64,000 nucleotides of DNA. It comes from Siphonodentalium dalli. Lineage: Eukaryota > Mollusca > Scaphopoda > Gadilida > Siphonodentaliidae. Both the position numbers and the translations under genes were made by a program. The stretch lies in NCBI GenBank assembly GCA_032622095.1, contig CP136062.1, positions 153,196,875 through 153,260,874 on the forward strand, in the 5' to 3' direction. The notes beneath the pieces are model-generated. The model was not told the DNA's origin, did no database searches, and saw only the letters and a list, made by a program, of their open reading frames with translations. Shown in pieces: positions 1-9,950 of this stretch; position 1 is the stretch's first letter; every line of letters starts with the position of its first letter.

Positions 1-546
1 TTTGCACCTGCCCGTCCGTACGTCCGATGTCTGTTCATGACATAACTTGAAAAGTAGTGGTCTGATCGCAATTTGGTATGGATGTTCACTGTACTATCGG
101 GACATTAAATGGAGTCTTCAATCGTTTTGTTCAGGTTTTTCGTTCTATAGTTATTCATCTTAGTTTAGCTGAAAATGTTGGCTTTTTTTGGTCTGTCCGA
201 TGTCTGTTCGGGTCATAACTTAAACAGTAGAGCTCGGATCTTAAATTCTTAATGTAATTTGGTATGGATGTTCACTACTATGGGGACATTCAATGGAGTT
301 TTAAATCGTTTCTTTTTCAGGGATTTCGTTCTATTCATCTTAGTCTAGCTGAACATGTTGGCTTTTTGTTCCATCCGATGTCTGTTCAGGTCATAACTTG
401 AATAGTAGGTCCCGGATCTCAATGAAATTTGTTATGGGTGTTCGCCACTATGGGGACATTCGAATGAAGTGTTCAATCGTTTTGTTTAGGTTATTCGTTC
501 TTTAGTTAATTGTCTCATTCGTCTTTGTTTATTTGAAAATGATGAT
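1..546. repeat. Tandem repeat, about 175-bp unit, three copies
   Basis: Three units begin near 21, 193 and 371, each opening with a TCCGATGTCTGTTC motif followed by CATAACTT, a GGGACATT motif and a CGTTCT motif. The array is cut by the window edge, so its left end is unknown. The style (a CCGTCCG start and degenerate units of 170-190 bp) resembles the repeat-bearing elements at 28122-28788 and 49475-50155. No coding frame is supported. Confidence 0.8.
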
Positions 547-888
547 TTTTGGGTACGTCTGTCTTGAGTATATCAGTCATAGGTTATAGGTATGCCCACA
601 TCATGCGGTATGCCACAAGGGGTTATGCACAACAGTCCATCTCTTGTCATGGTGTGTATCAACGGATAAGGGTGTGTGTGTGCATTTTTGTGTGTGTATC
701 GTGTTAGCCGGGCTTGGGGAATGGATACCTATACATATTGTGGAGTTCGCCCATTTATTGTTATCAGAGTTACATGCCTTGTTGGACCTGGGCGATTTAA
801 AGTTTCTTTAATTTGTGTTCCAATTCACGAATGTCCGTTATGCATACATATTTGAAAAATACACCAGTAGCGGGTGCACGGTGTCAAC
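547..888. other. Unassigned, with a TG-rich tract
   Basis: No gene or clear repeat is seen. A short TG-rich tract lies at about 668-702. Confidence 0.4.
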
Positions 889-1363
889 AACGCTGCAATA
901 CTAAATATGAATTATCCACAACCACATAATGCTGCAATACTAAATATAAATTTTCTACACCACTTAATGCTGCAATACTAAATATGAATTTTCTACACCC
1001 ACATAATTCTGCAATACTAAATATGAATTATCTACACCCACATAATGCTGCAATACTAAATATAAATTATCTACACCCACATAATGCTACAATACTAATT
1101 ATGAATTATCTACACCCACATAATGCTGAAATACTAAATATGAATTATCTACACCCACATAATGCTGCAATACTAAATATGAATTATCTACACCCACATA
1201 ATGCTGCAATACTAAATATGAATATTCTACATCCACATAATGCTGCAATACTAAATATGAATTATCTACACCCACATAATGCTGCAATAGTAAATATGAA
1301 TTATCTACACCCACATAATGCTGCAATAGTAAATATGAACTTTTTACACCCGCATAATGCTGC
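889..1363. repeat. 39-bp minisatellite, about 12 units
   Basis: A 39-bp unit containing AATGCTGCAATACTAAATA and CTACACCCACATAATG is repeated about 12 times. Because 39 is divisible by three, the array stays open on both strands and gives a false 140-residue protein of 13-residue repeats. The repeat phase explains that frame; nothing indicates a gene. Confidence 0.93.
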
Positions 1364-1393
1364 TCATGGCTCAGTTCGTAGCTACAATCCCAA

Positions 1394-1697
1394 GGGTAGG
1401 GATTGATATCATGTAGGCCCAGTTAGACTTGAGGTCAGATCATATCAACGTTGATGACGTGATGCCCCTGATGATTGGTGGAAATGTTTGTACTGTCTGT
1501 GTTGTATAGTGCCAATTCTCAACACCCACCAGAACGCTGCAAGACTAGGGATTGATGACTTTATATAATGTAGGCCCCGTTAGACTTGATGTACGATCAT
1601 GTTGATGTTGTCATGCCCCTCCTGGTGCGTGGTGGAAATGTATTTACTGACTGTTGCATAGTGTCATTAATCTGAACTCTCAACCCCCACCAGAATG
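1394..1697. repeat. Direct duplication, about 150-bp unit, two copies
   Basis: Units start at about 1396 and 1546 with TAGGGATTGAT, and share GTAGGCCC, GTTAGACTTGA, a TGATGCCCCT-like block, GGTGGAAATGT and a CACCAGAA end. The copies are clearly diverged. The duplication directly follows the 39-bp minisatellite. Confidence 0.75.
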
Positions 1698-2370
1698 ATT
1701 CTCACGTGGTTCAGCTCGTCACTAAAATCCCTACCCATGGTATATAGACTTGAACGAAACTTACAATCACGTATCTGAATGTCGATAACCGACTACACAG
1801 AGGGTCATCCCCAATTCCAGACTCGGTGTCTGTTTTCTCTGATGTTTATTCGATATGAGAAAATATGACAGGTTAATTTTCTCAATCGAGTGACAATTTG
1901 TCAGGGGATATGACAGACGGGTTCAAATTATCTAGAAACGTTATTTTGTCGCTGGGCGCTGGTAAATTAAAAATCGAATCTGGTAGCGATGGTATTCTTG
2001 ATATATCGAGCGGTAAATAACATAGTGACATGCGTGGGGCAGGTAAACGAGGCTCGCACGCGATATCATATCGATTCATCAGCCAGCCCAGACTGGTCAA
2101 TGAACATCACATCTCAGACCCGATTAAGTACCTCTATAAATTAAGATCTATCGTTATTCTCTTCGATATTTCGTCAAATTCTATTAGATTATTTTAGCTT
2201 CGTCTCGACCATGTATTTTGCCCTGTGATTTTTCTTGCGGTAATTTGATTTCGCGTCTCATTCTTGCTTCGGTAAATGTGTTGCTAGATAATTATGATAC
2301 CACTATGTTTCTGACAGTTTCGAAGTTTCCGATGTATTGGCATTTCAAATTTTGACCAAATTAAAAAGCT
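1698..2370. other. Unassigned spacer left of the LINE 3' end
   Basis: No gene, RNA or repeat could be supported here. A 72-residue minus-strand frame at 1882-2100 has no recognisable feature. Confidence 0.3.
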
Positions 2371-2371
2371 A

Positions 2372-2406
2372 GGGTCTGTATCTGTATCTGTCTGTATCTG
2401 TATATT
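2372..2406 (-). repeat. LINE 3' simple-repeat tail
   Basis: On the minus strand the sequence reads as several ATACAG units with one shortened unit, just beyond the ORF2 stop. Such short tails mark the 3' end of CR1/L2/Jockey-like elements after target-primed reverse transcription. Confidence 0.75.
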
Positions 2407-2447
2407 TCCGGCGCAGGAGGCTCTCGGCTGTTGTCGCGTCGTTGCTA

Positions 2448-3757
2448 CTACTCTGGTGTTTCTCCTGTTGTATTCCCCGAGCATGCGTAATCTTCTATGC
2501 TGTTCCAGTCCCTGATCGTTCTCACGAAGAATGATTGTTTATATTGCTCCGTGTTGGCTCTTATTGGTTCGAACGATCGTGAGTTGATACACTCTTGGCT
2601 CGAAATGATGTTATCACTTTTGTGGTCTGGAAACTTTTTTGCTCGGATTTTCCTTCCTTTCTTATCCTTTAGTAAATCATGTGCGTGTATGGCTGGGATT
2701 ATCCCCTCAACCACCTTGCCGAAGAGTTCTATTCTCTTCATCTTTCTGCGGATCTCTAGTGAGTCTAACCGTAGTCCATCAATCATGCTGGTTACTGCGC
2801 CTTTTTCCCGGTCTCTATAGTTGTTGGTGATGAATCTTGCCGCTCTTCTCTGCACTTTCTCTAACTTCTCTATTTCTCCTACTGCGGCGGGGTCCCATAT
2901 TTCTGCTCCATATTCGAGTGATGTTCTTACCATGGCTCTATATGCCGTCTCTCTGGATTTACTGTCCGCTCTTCGTAAGTTTCTGCGTAGGAAGCCTAAG
3001 GTGCTATTGGCCCTTCCAGTGATCTTGGATATGTGCGTTGACCATTTTAGGTCATCTGTGATGGTCAGTCCAAGGTAGACGCTTTGTTTGACTGATTGCA
3101 GAATTTGATGGTCAAGCTGGTAGATGAACGATGTTTTGTTCTTGTCCTTGTTCTTCATGGACATTATGGAGCATTTTCCAGCATTGAATCTCATCCCCCA
3201 GGTTTTTGCCCATTCTTCTAATGATGTCAGATCCTGTTGTAGTTGGATGTGGTCTTGGTGGTCATTTATCTGGCGGTATAGTATGCAGTCATCAGCAAAG
3301 AGTCTTACTTCTGATTTGACTGCTTGTGGAAGGTCGTTGATGTGGCAGAGGAATAATAGGGGTCCTAGTACCGTACCTTGGGGTACTCCCGATTCCACTG
3401 GAACACTTTTGGATGATTCTCCTTCCAACACTACTCTCATATACCTTTTTGTTAGGAAGCTTGTCAGCCAAGTGTGTATTGGTCCTGTGATTCCGTAAGA
3501 CTTCAGTTTGTATAGCAGACTCTGGTGTGGTACTGTGTCAAATGCTTTGGAAAAGTCGAGGATTGCCATGTCAGTTTGTTTCTCCGAGTCAAAGGACGAT
3601 AGTAGATCTTGTGTGGTGTTTACAAGCTGGGTTACACATGAGTGGCCAGATCTAAATCCGTGGTTTCTATCAGTCAGTAGGTCGCAGAGTTCCAGGTGGT
3701 CGCGGATATGTCTACACAGGACGTGCTCTAGTAGCTTACAGCATGTTGAAGTGAGTG
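2448..3757 (-). pseudogene. LINE ORF2, C-terminal part: reverse transcriptase palm/thumb and C-terminal domain
   Basis: This is the third reading-frame block of ORF2. It resumes at about 3757 after a frameshift and runs open to a TAG stop at 2448. Numbered from the methionine at 3569, motif A is LDFSKAFD (residues 4-11) with catalytic Asp5, the SGVPQG-type motif is at residues 60-65, and motif C is FADD (91-94). The two aspartates of FADD and the motif A aspartate would bind the metal ions for DNA synthesis. A basic C-terminal region follows, with RRAARFI and RDWNSI blocks typical of CR1/L2-like LINEs. All core catalytic residues are present. The block lacks its own start and is inactive only because it is out of frame with the upstream part. 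Strong match to the non-LTR reverse transcriptase family. Confidence 0.95.
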
Positions 3758-5080
3758 ATACTGTAGTTGGATGGTTGGTGAACGTCTCCTTTCTTATAAA
3801 CTGGTGTTATGTTTGCGTTCAGCCAGTCTTCTGGAAGGGTGCCGGTCTCTATAGATTTGTTGAATATGGTGGTAATGGGTTTCGCCAGTACGTTGGCCAG
3901 TAATTTGAGTACTTTGTTAGGGATGTTGTCTGGACCTGGTGCCTTTGATGGTTTTATATCTTCCAGGAGTTTCTTTATTCCTTCTTCTGTGATTTCCAGT
4001 GGTTTGATGTTTACACTGTTTTGTGGTATGGATGGTAGCTCTTCGTTAGTGTATATGGTGAATACCGACTGGAATTGCTTATTTAGTAGCTCCGCCTTCT
4101 CTTTTGCATCGTTTGTGAGTGCTGTTCCTGTTTTTAGCGGTGGCGTACCTGTTCTTTCTTGTTTTCGGGCCTTCGTGTAGCTCCAGAAGGGTTTTGATGT
4201 TTTCTTTTCCTTCCCCTTCTTTATTATGGTGTTTATATGTTCTTGTTCTGCTTTCCTCATTTCTCTCCTACATTTTTTCTGGTGGTCTTTATACTCTTTC
4301 CAACATCCTGTTTCTTTAGCTTTCCTGTGTAATCTTGCTTTTTTCCTTAGAATCAATTTGAGTCTTCTATTTATCCATGGCAGTTGTTTGCGTCGACATC
4401 TTGGTGCTTTTGGTACTCTTTTTTCTACAACTTCTTTGATGGAATCGCGGAAGAAGTTCCACATGGTGTTGATGTTGGTATCAGTAGAAAAATCTTCTAT
4501 TTGCACCGCTATCTTCCCCACATCTGCAGCTATGTCAGTCCAATTTGCCTTGTCGAATAGATATCTAGTTCTCTGTACTGGTTTATTGTAGGATGGAGTT
4601 GGAGAACAGTCAGCAATGATCATATTATGGTCTGATATGCCAGGTATTGTAGTGGTGGATTTTATTAATGCTGGATTGTTTGTTATGATTAGGTCCAGTA
4701 GGTTTCCTTCCCTGGTTGGGTCCTCCTGTACCTGTTTTAGTCCTAGTTTCGTGCATACGTTGATGAGGTCATTCTGTATCTCTCGGTCTTGTGCACCCGG
4801 CCTTACAGTCATTGTGTCCCAGTCGATGTCAGGACAATTAAAGTCTCCTCCAAGTATGAAGCTGGAGTCAGTCTTTTTCATCAGTGCTTTGATGGATTTT
4901 TCTAGATTTTCTACGTCTGATTTGGATCGATGTGCCATGTAGAAACTTCCCACGTGTATATCCTTGCCTCCTTGTATTGACAGTTTTATCCATTCAATTT
5001 CGCAGTTGGTGATATATTCAGTCTTCTCTATTGCAACTGCTTCCTGTTGAATGGCAATGAAGACTCCCCCACCGTAGTAT
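3736..5080 (-). pseudogene. LINE ORF2, middle part: APE-type endonuclease end and reverse transcriptase fingers
   Basis: This is the second frame block. It is entered by a frameshift near 5080, where a GGGVFIAI block typical of these endonucleases first appears, and it ends at a stop at 3736. From the internal methionine at 4953, endonuclease motifs are GGDFN (residues 35-39), LDLI (86-89) and SDH (107-109), the His of SDH being catalytic in APE-type nucleases. A basic linker with PWIN and KPFW motifs follows, then the first reverse transcriptase blocks KAPGPDNIP and the segment leading to SNY. At about 3757-3762 the usual NYRP(V/I)SL motif is broken: NY is present, RP is lost and the frame shifts, consistent with a deletion of a few bases. 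The endonuclease nicks target DNA to prime reverse transcription. Confidence 0.94.
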
Positions 5081-5720
5081 CTCGGTCGTTCCTATAGGCC
5101 GTATAATCTTCAGGAAAGACTTCAGCTGACTTGATGGCATTTTGGGCTGGTTCTTTTCCTGGTTTCTTTCCTTTGAGCCATGACTCTGTGCCGATGATAA
5201 CATCAGGCTTTATGTAGGAGGTTGCGATTTCCAGTTCCGCTTTGTTGCTAACTAGGCTTCTACAGTTAACAATTAGCAATCTGAGATTGTCTTTCCTTGG
5301 TGTGTTAAAGGTATTTTGGGATGCTAATCTGTTCGATCTTGATGCTGAGTCTAGAGTTGTGTCTGCTTTGGGACTGCTAGTATGGGTCTGGTCGAAAATT
5401 GAGTTCATACTTCGGATGGAGCTGTCTAGATGGCTTAGTGTTTGGTAGTAGTTGGAGGTACTGACTTCATAGCTATGGAATGTGAAGCTCTCGATGTTGA
5501 TGCTGTCACATTTCATGCATTTCCATTCTTTGCTGGGTCTTTCTTCTAGTGATTGGACTTCTGATGTGTCTAGGTCTACGCATGAGTAGTGATGCCAAAC
5601 ATCACAGCTATCGCAGCATACTCCTACGTTGACTGTCCATGTCACTGCTCCTTCACATACTCCGCAGGGGTATACTGATTTTTCCTTTTGCTTGGTGGGA
5701 GCTTTCTTTTTTGCTTTTTT

Positions 5721-5774
5721 GGGCCCCGGGTTTTGTTCGATGCCAGCGATGATGAGGAGGAGGCGCAGGTGTTT
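5721..5774 (-). other. 2A-like ribosome-skipping peptide in LINE ORF2
   Basis: The sense strand encodes LRLLLIIAGIEQNPGP, matching the 2A pattern of a hydrophobic run followed by (D/G)(V/I)ExNPG|P. The skip would fall between Gly193 and Pro194 (codon 5721-5723), separating the repeat-rich leader from the PHD-endonuclease-RT part. 2A-like peptides are known in ORFs of APE-type LINEs of sea urchin, amphioxus and molluscs. Here Gly replaces the usual Asp before Ile-Glu, a change that may lower activity, so function is inferred and not certain. Confidence 0.85.
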
Positions 5775-5818
5775 TGCCGTTGTTATGTTCCCATATCTCC
5801 TTTTGTGGCTATCTGTTA

Positions 5819-6207
5819 GGGGTATAGTATGGTTCAGCCCATACCGACCCGCATTTGTTTTATTTTTGTTGTGTAGATCCTGGTGTTTTTGGTTTTGGTG
5901 TGCATAGAGTGTAGCATGGATCAGCCCATGCCTACCCTTCCTCTGCAGTGCCCGTTGGTAATGGTGTGAATAGGGTGTAGCATGGATCAGCCCATGCCTA
6001 CCCTTTCTCTGCAGTGCCAGTTGGATTGTGCAGGGTGTAGCATAGTACAGCCCATGCCTACCCTTTCTCTGCAGTGCCAGTTGGAGTGTGTAGGGTGTAG
6101 CATGGTACAGCCCATGCCTACCCTTTCTCCGCAGTGCTCCTGATGGTGTGGTCTGGTGTGTTCTTTGTCTGGTATGGGTTATAGCATGGTTCAGCCCATA
6201 CCGACCC
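5819..6207 (-). repeat. Six tandem hairpin/peptide repeats in the LINE ORF2 leader
   Basis: Units lie at about 5819-5850, 5907-5937, 5973-6003, 6033-6063, 6093-6123 and 6176-6207; four start 60-66 bases apart. In sense orientation each has a left arm G(C/T)ATGG, a loop GCTG(A/T)(A/T) and a right arm CCATGC, CCATAC or CTATGC, with outer GGGT/ACCC pairing. Each unit encodes GR(H/Y)GL(Y/N/I)HA(T/I). Variants between units keep pairing in the sense RNA as C-G, U-A or G-U. Confidence 0.85.
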
Positions 6208-6219
6208 ACATTTTGTTTA

Positions 6220-7008
6220 CTACCAGCAGTCTTTGAGTATCTGGTTCGTGATTTTCCGGAGCCAGACTTCACTGAGTAATTCATCAGGGTGGATGCCGTC
6301 ATTTCTGTACAGCTTGTAATTGTACCTGGTCTCAGTCCTGATGTTTCGCCGTGCGCGTCCTGTTACGTGCCTCTTGTACGTGCGCAGGTCGGATGAGAAT
6401 TCCATTGAATTTTGATGGTGAGACTGGTTGACTGCCTTAATCTCGATGTTAAGTTGTCTGATTTGTTCAGTCAGTACGTTTTGGTGGTCTTCTGGATTAG
6501 GAGGTTGTATTGCTGGTGGATATCTTGCCGGGTTCTCTCGGTGTTTTCTTACCTGCTTGTCGTATCGGTAATTGTTCCAGTCAGAGATTGAGTATGCTGG
6601 AGTCTCGAGGATAGTCAATCTACAGTCTTGGTGTCTTCTAATTTCTCTGTAAAGTTCTTGATATTGTAGAGATAATTGATGGACTGTATTTTGGTCACTG
6701 ATTGTGGAGTAACCGCCGGCTATAAGTTTGGTTAGGTCACACGTTCCAGTCCAAATGTAGACGTGTGTGGGTCCGTGCCGCGAGACAAATCGTCCAAAAC
6801 TCTGCTTGATGAACGTGAGTCTATTGGTGGTAGATGCTCCTGATTTGTCCCAGAAGATAATTTCCTTTTCAACACTATCTTCTTTGTCCACTTTATTTTT
6901 AAGATAGCTACCTTTGCTGTCAGTTAGTAGAAGTGGTATTCTTTGCGGGCCCCTCCTTGGCTTTTCCTTCTCTTTCCTCAGGAATTTGTTTAGCTTCCTT
7001 TCAGTCAT
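6220..7008 (-). CDS. LINE ORF1, SGNH/GDSL esterase-like protein
   Basis: This intact 262-residue frame starts at the ATG at 7008 and stops at 6220, overlapping ORF2. A basic N-terminus (residues 1-23) precedes a GDSL-like block I, LLLTDSKG (27-33), with a candidate nucleophile Ser31. A GTCD block (88-91) sits where SGNH hydrolases carry GxND, and the C-terminal block NDGIHPD (236-242) supplies the Asp237/His240 pair typical of block V. This arrangement matches the esterase-type ORF1 proteins known from CR1-clade LINEs, thought to act in the ribonucleoprotein particle, perhaps through lipid or membrane contacts. The asparagine of block III appears replaced by Cys, so catalysis is uncertain. 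No premature stop or frameshift is visible, unlike ORF2. Confidence 0.8.
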   Translation of the reverse strand: MTERKLNKFLRKEKEKPRRGPQRIPLLLTDSKGSYLKNKVDKEDSVEKEIIFWDKSGASTTNRLTFIKQSFGRFVSRHGPTHVYIWTGTCDLTKLIAGGYSTISDQNTVHQLSLQYQELYREIRRHQDCRLTILETPAYSISDWNNYRYDKQVRKHRENPARYPPAIQPPNPEDHQNVLTEQIRQLNIEIKAVNQSHHQNSMEFSSDLRTYKRHVTGRARRNIRTETRYNYKLYRNDGIHPDELLSEVWLRKITNQILKDCW

Positions 7009-7010
7009 TT

Positions 7011-7658
7011 TCCATTAGTTGTTTATTCGTTGACGTTGGTACAGTACGTGGCGTTGCCGGTGATGTTTTTAAGTACCGGTGTTGCAACAGCGCCGCTTAT
7101 TTCTTCATCTTTTCAGGCAAAGGTGGTATATTGGGTGCCCAGTCATAGATTTGTTAGCCACACATGATATACAATTTATATATAAACATAGGATAATAGA
7201 ATTATAAGTGTATATGAGTGACCTCCCGATGAATGTACAAATTGACGTGTTCATGCGTTTTGTCGTTCCGAAAAATGTTCGCAGACATAAATACCGATGT
7301 TTGAAGTCATTGAATTAAGCCGGAATTATTTTCTCCATGCGATGGGTTGGTGCATTCGCACAATACGGTTAGTAACTCTGGAAGTTTGGAGATCAAGGGT
7401 GGTAATTCTAAAATAGTGAAGAACAAGGGAGATAACCTGATGTGGTGTATATAACTATGTGATGAAATGACGTGGCACTTCGTTTTTGGTTGAGACCACG
7501 GTTGCGGGTAATAGCCATTTTGACAATTTAAACATTATGTAGATTAAGATTTATGACCATTTTCAAATGACATATTCAAGGTATTGCTTGCTGTATATTT
7601 TTTATTTTATAGATGCTCAGTGTCGGTACTGAAAGTGGTTTTCTGCTGGAAATTTTGC
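7011..7658. other. LINE 5' flank and unassigned sequence
   Basis: The first 100-140 bases may be LINE 5' UTR, but no boundary or target-site duplication could be set. The rest shows no gene or clear repeat. Confidence 0.35.
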
Positions 7659-7762
7659 CTCGTCGGCGCCGTCATTCTATTCGGATGCACGGGTGTGACG
7701 TGACGCTCAGCTCGTCGGCGCCGTCATTCTATTCGGACGCACGGGTGTGACGTGACGCTCAG
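7659..7762. repeat. 52-bp tandem duplication
   Basis: Two abutting 52-bp copies (7659-7710 and 7711-7762) start CTCGTCGGCGCCGTCATTCT and differ at one position. The unit is GC-rich, with several CpG and two TGACG motifs, unlike the AT-rich surroundings. Confidence 0.95.
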
Positions 7763-7902
7763 AAGGGGAGATGATTTCTCCTGATGTTTGAGTTAAGTTA
7801 TGGTGTATATCTTGTTCGGGGTCTGATTTCTTGCAGATTTGGCTAGTTAGCCGATGGGCTGAAGTTTGTTCAAAAGGCATGTACTGTTATTGCCTATACA
7901 TG

Positions 7903-8119
7903 TATGTATTATATTGGGCTGCATTAATGTGCTGCGTGAGCTATTCTCCAGTTATTGGAGGGGGATCCGGGCCTATGTATATTATATTGGGCTGACTTAA
8001 TGTGCTGCGTGGGCTATTCTCCAGTTATTGGAGGGGGATCCGGGCCTATGTATATTATATTGGGCTGACTTAATGTGCTGCGTGGGCTATTCTCCAGTTA
8101 TTCGAGAGGGGATCCGGAA
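7903..8119. repeat. 71-73-bp tandem repeat, three copies
   Basis: Copies begin at about 7903, 7974 and 8047 with TATGTAT and contain ATTATATTGGGCTG, TGTGCTGCGTG, CTCCAGTTATT and GGGGATCCGG. The last two copies are nearly identical. Confidence 0.93.
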
Positions 8120-9780
8120 AGTTTGCTGCCGGAGTCGAGCGAAGTATTTTTGGTCCCTAATACTGGGAATTCCCAATTTATTTCTGTATTGCATGCCAGC
8201 GCACTGTCTGTATTTCTCGATTCGTGTAACAAGTTTTAGATAGCAAAGATAATGGATAATGATATATGATTTGTTGTGACTATGTTTCCAATTCCGTCGT
8301 GTTTCATTGACGAAATAGAATATAATGCTTCGATTGGAGAAAAATCTTACAAACATGACATCGTTAACAAATCAATGATATTGCTGATATTGACATTTAT
8401 TTTGAGTCGTAATTGCATAATATACCAAACTTGTATAGGTTAAGAAGAGACATTCCACTTATCCCAGACCGGATTGAAATACACTCTGTAGGAACTGTTA
8501 CGTCTGAAGTCGTTCTATCTCCGGTATTGTGATGGTTCTTGACTGATTTGATACGGTTCCTTATGATAAAAAAATTCTCATTTTCGGGACAAAATCACGC
8601 ATAATTATATATATCTTAAATACATTAAACTTTCTTGAACGAACAGAGGCTGCATACGTGCCGTTTTACCGAAACCTGAATTTTAGATCACAATTAACTC
8701 ATATATAGCGAGTTAACGTGTAATTATCAACATGTAATCACTGGAAATCAAGTCTTGTAAACGTAATTTCTTTGTTTTCGGTGGCATACCGACTGTGAAA
8801 CGCACTCTGAAGACGAACACTCAGTATAAATTGTACCTGTGTTATTCTTCTGTAAAATAGCTGAGGAAATATCCCGATGTGTGTCGATAATTTGGAGCAT
8901 TAGCCTCATAATCGCAACTTATGAGTGTTACGGTTCTATTTCAAGGTAATCACGGTTCTTTACATGATATTTATTCGAACGATATCTGCACTTTGGGATC
9001 ATTTAGTTGTGTGTAACAAACGTTTTAAACCCGATAATTGTTGCAGCGGATGTTACCTACATAATCCAAAAAGTTTATTAAGAAATAAGAGTATAGCTAT
9101 CTATTATAACAGACGATTAAGTGGCATTACCTTCACTTCGAGTGGCAGATACAACATATTGAAAGTCATGTTGGGTATAGGATCATATATAATCGTGCAC
9201 GCCCGCATAATTAACCCAATGAAATTAGACATCTACTGTCATGATATTATGTTAATTTAAATGGACATGGCTCCGAGTCATTCGAGCTTCCAAATTTTGT
9301 CTTAAGTAATTTCTAAGGATGTATAAGATTGCTTGCAAATACAAGAAATGTTGATAAGTACGGTATATATATCGGACTCATATGCTCTGAGAAATACATA
9401 CTGTGGTCAGAGCCCTATTCCAGCTGTTTTTTCGTACAGACGTGAAACAAAGGCTCTTTATTTCTACCATATCAAGAATAGAATAATACGGAACGCTCTT
9501 TTTCTGTTCCATGTCGTGCAAATGGCTGTTTTTGTTTGGAACCCAAACATCGCGGGTTCAAAGTTGTATTTTTCACGACTCCAATGTGTCTTTCTGTGAC
9601 ATTATTATACTGCTCATAGAAAGGTATTTCATTTGTTTATCGAGCTATTTCTATATCGGGAAAACTTAAAAAGCGACTATTATTACGCGTATTTTGGAGC
9701 GCAAACCACCAAGTGACTTTATTTGATAAACGAAGGTCTGTGGTTGAAAGTTCCAGGTGGGATATGTGTTCAATTCTAGC
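8120..9780. other. Unassigned AT-rich sequence with old interspersed fragments
   Basis: No gene is supported; the frames of 66-111 residues here show no recognisable motifs. A degenerate interspersed motif (GCTCTTTATTTCTACCATAT, about 9452-9471) recurs elsewhere. At 9265-9300 a block with CATTCGAGCTTCCAAATT-like sequence recurs inverted at about 24745-24785. Confidence 0.35.
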
Positions 9781-9950
9781 CAGGGTTGGGGCGATTACAT
9801 GCCAATGTAATCGATTACGATCACAATTACTTTTGATTTACATGATTACGATTATTGATTCACTTTTTTCAAATGTAATTGATTACGATTACAATTACTT
9901 TAGTAAAATGTAACTGATTACTTTTCGATTACATCTTATTGCAATTGTTA
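9781..9950. mobile_element. hAT-like transposon end (fragment)
   Basis: It begins CAGGGTTGGGGCGATTACA and is packed with subterminal GATTACGATTACAATTAC-type repeats to about 9950. CAGGG/CAGTG-type termini with TGTAATC-like subterminal repeats are typical of hAT elements in animals. No matching right terminus or 8-bp duplication was found, so the fragment is truncated or its far end has decayed. Confidence 0.6.

Larger units (their letters stand above)
5028..6302 (-). pseudogene. LINE ORF2, N-terminal part: peptide repeats, 2A-like motif, PHD finger, endonuclease start
   Basis: This 424-residue block opens with an ATG at 6302-6300 (purine at -3) and overlaps the end of ORF1 by 83 bases in another frame. 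Residues about 32-170 hold six repeats around GR(H/Y)GL(Y/N/I)HA. Residues 180-194 form a 2A-like motif ending NPGP, followed by a lysine-rich stretch. Residues 213-265 are a PHD-type zinc finger with ligands C213, C216, C230, C233, H238, C241, C262 and C265. Residues 339-376 begin the endonuclease, with the catalytic Asn of VNCRS (346) and Glu of GTESW (373). The frame is correct to about position 5080; the last 15 or so residues are out-of-frame readthrough. A PHD finger before an APE endonuclease is known from several invertebrate LINEs and may bind histone tails. Confidence 0.92.
2372..7010 (-). mobile_element. Near full-length CR1/L2-like LINE with PHD finger, 2A-like peptide and esterase-like ORF1
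   Basis: The element reads right to left. The order is ORF1 (SGNH/esterase-like, 7008-6220), then ORF2 with a hairpin/peptide repeat leader, a 2A-like motif, a PHD finger, an APE-type endonuclease and a reverse transcriptase, ending at 2448. A 3' UTR of about 45-75 bases follows. The 3' tail is a short array of ATACAG-like units on the minus strand at about 2374-2405, typical of CR1/L2/Jockey-type elements that end in simple repeats rather than poly(A). ORF2 carries two frameshifts, so this copy cannot make a full ORF2 protein, but decay is otherwise light, suggesting a fairly recent insertion. The 5' boundary is uncertain (7010 to about 7150), and no target-site duplication was identified. 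Confidence 0.93.

Noticed and set aside
984-1406. 140-residue frame of NYLHPHNAAILNM repeats
   Set aside because: It is the translation of a 39-bp minisatellite; the opposite strand is open too.
1452-1490. Hammerhead-ribozyme-like CTGATGA...GGAAA
   Set aside because: The conserved core spacing and the three helices are absent.
2497-4942. Many plus-strand frames opposite the LINE
   Set aside because: Shadows of the minus-strand ORF2 coding sequence.
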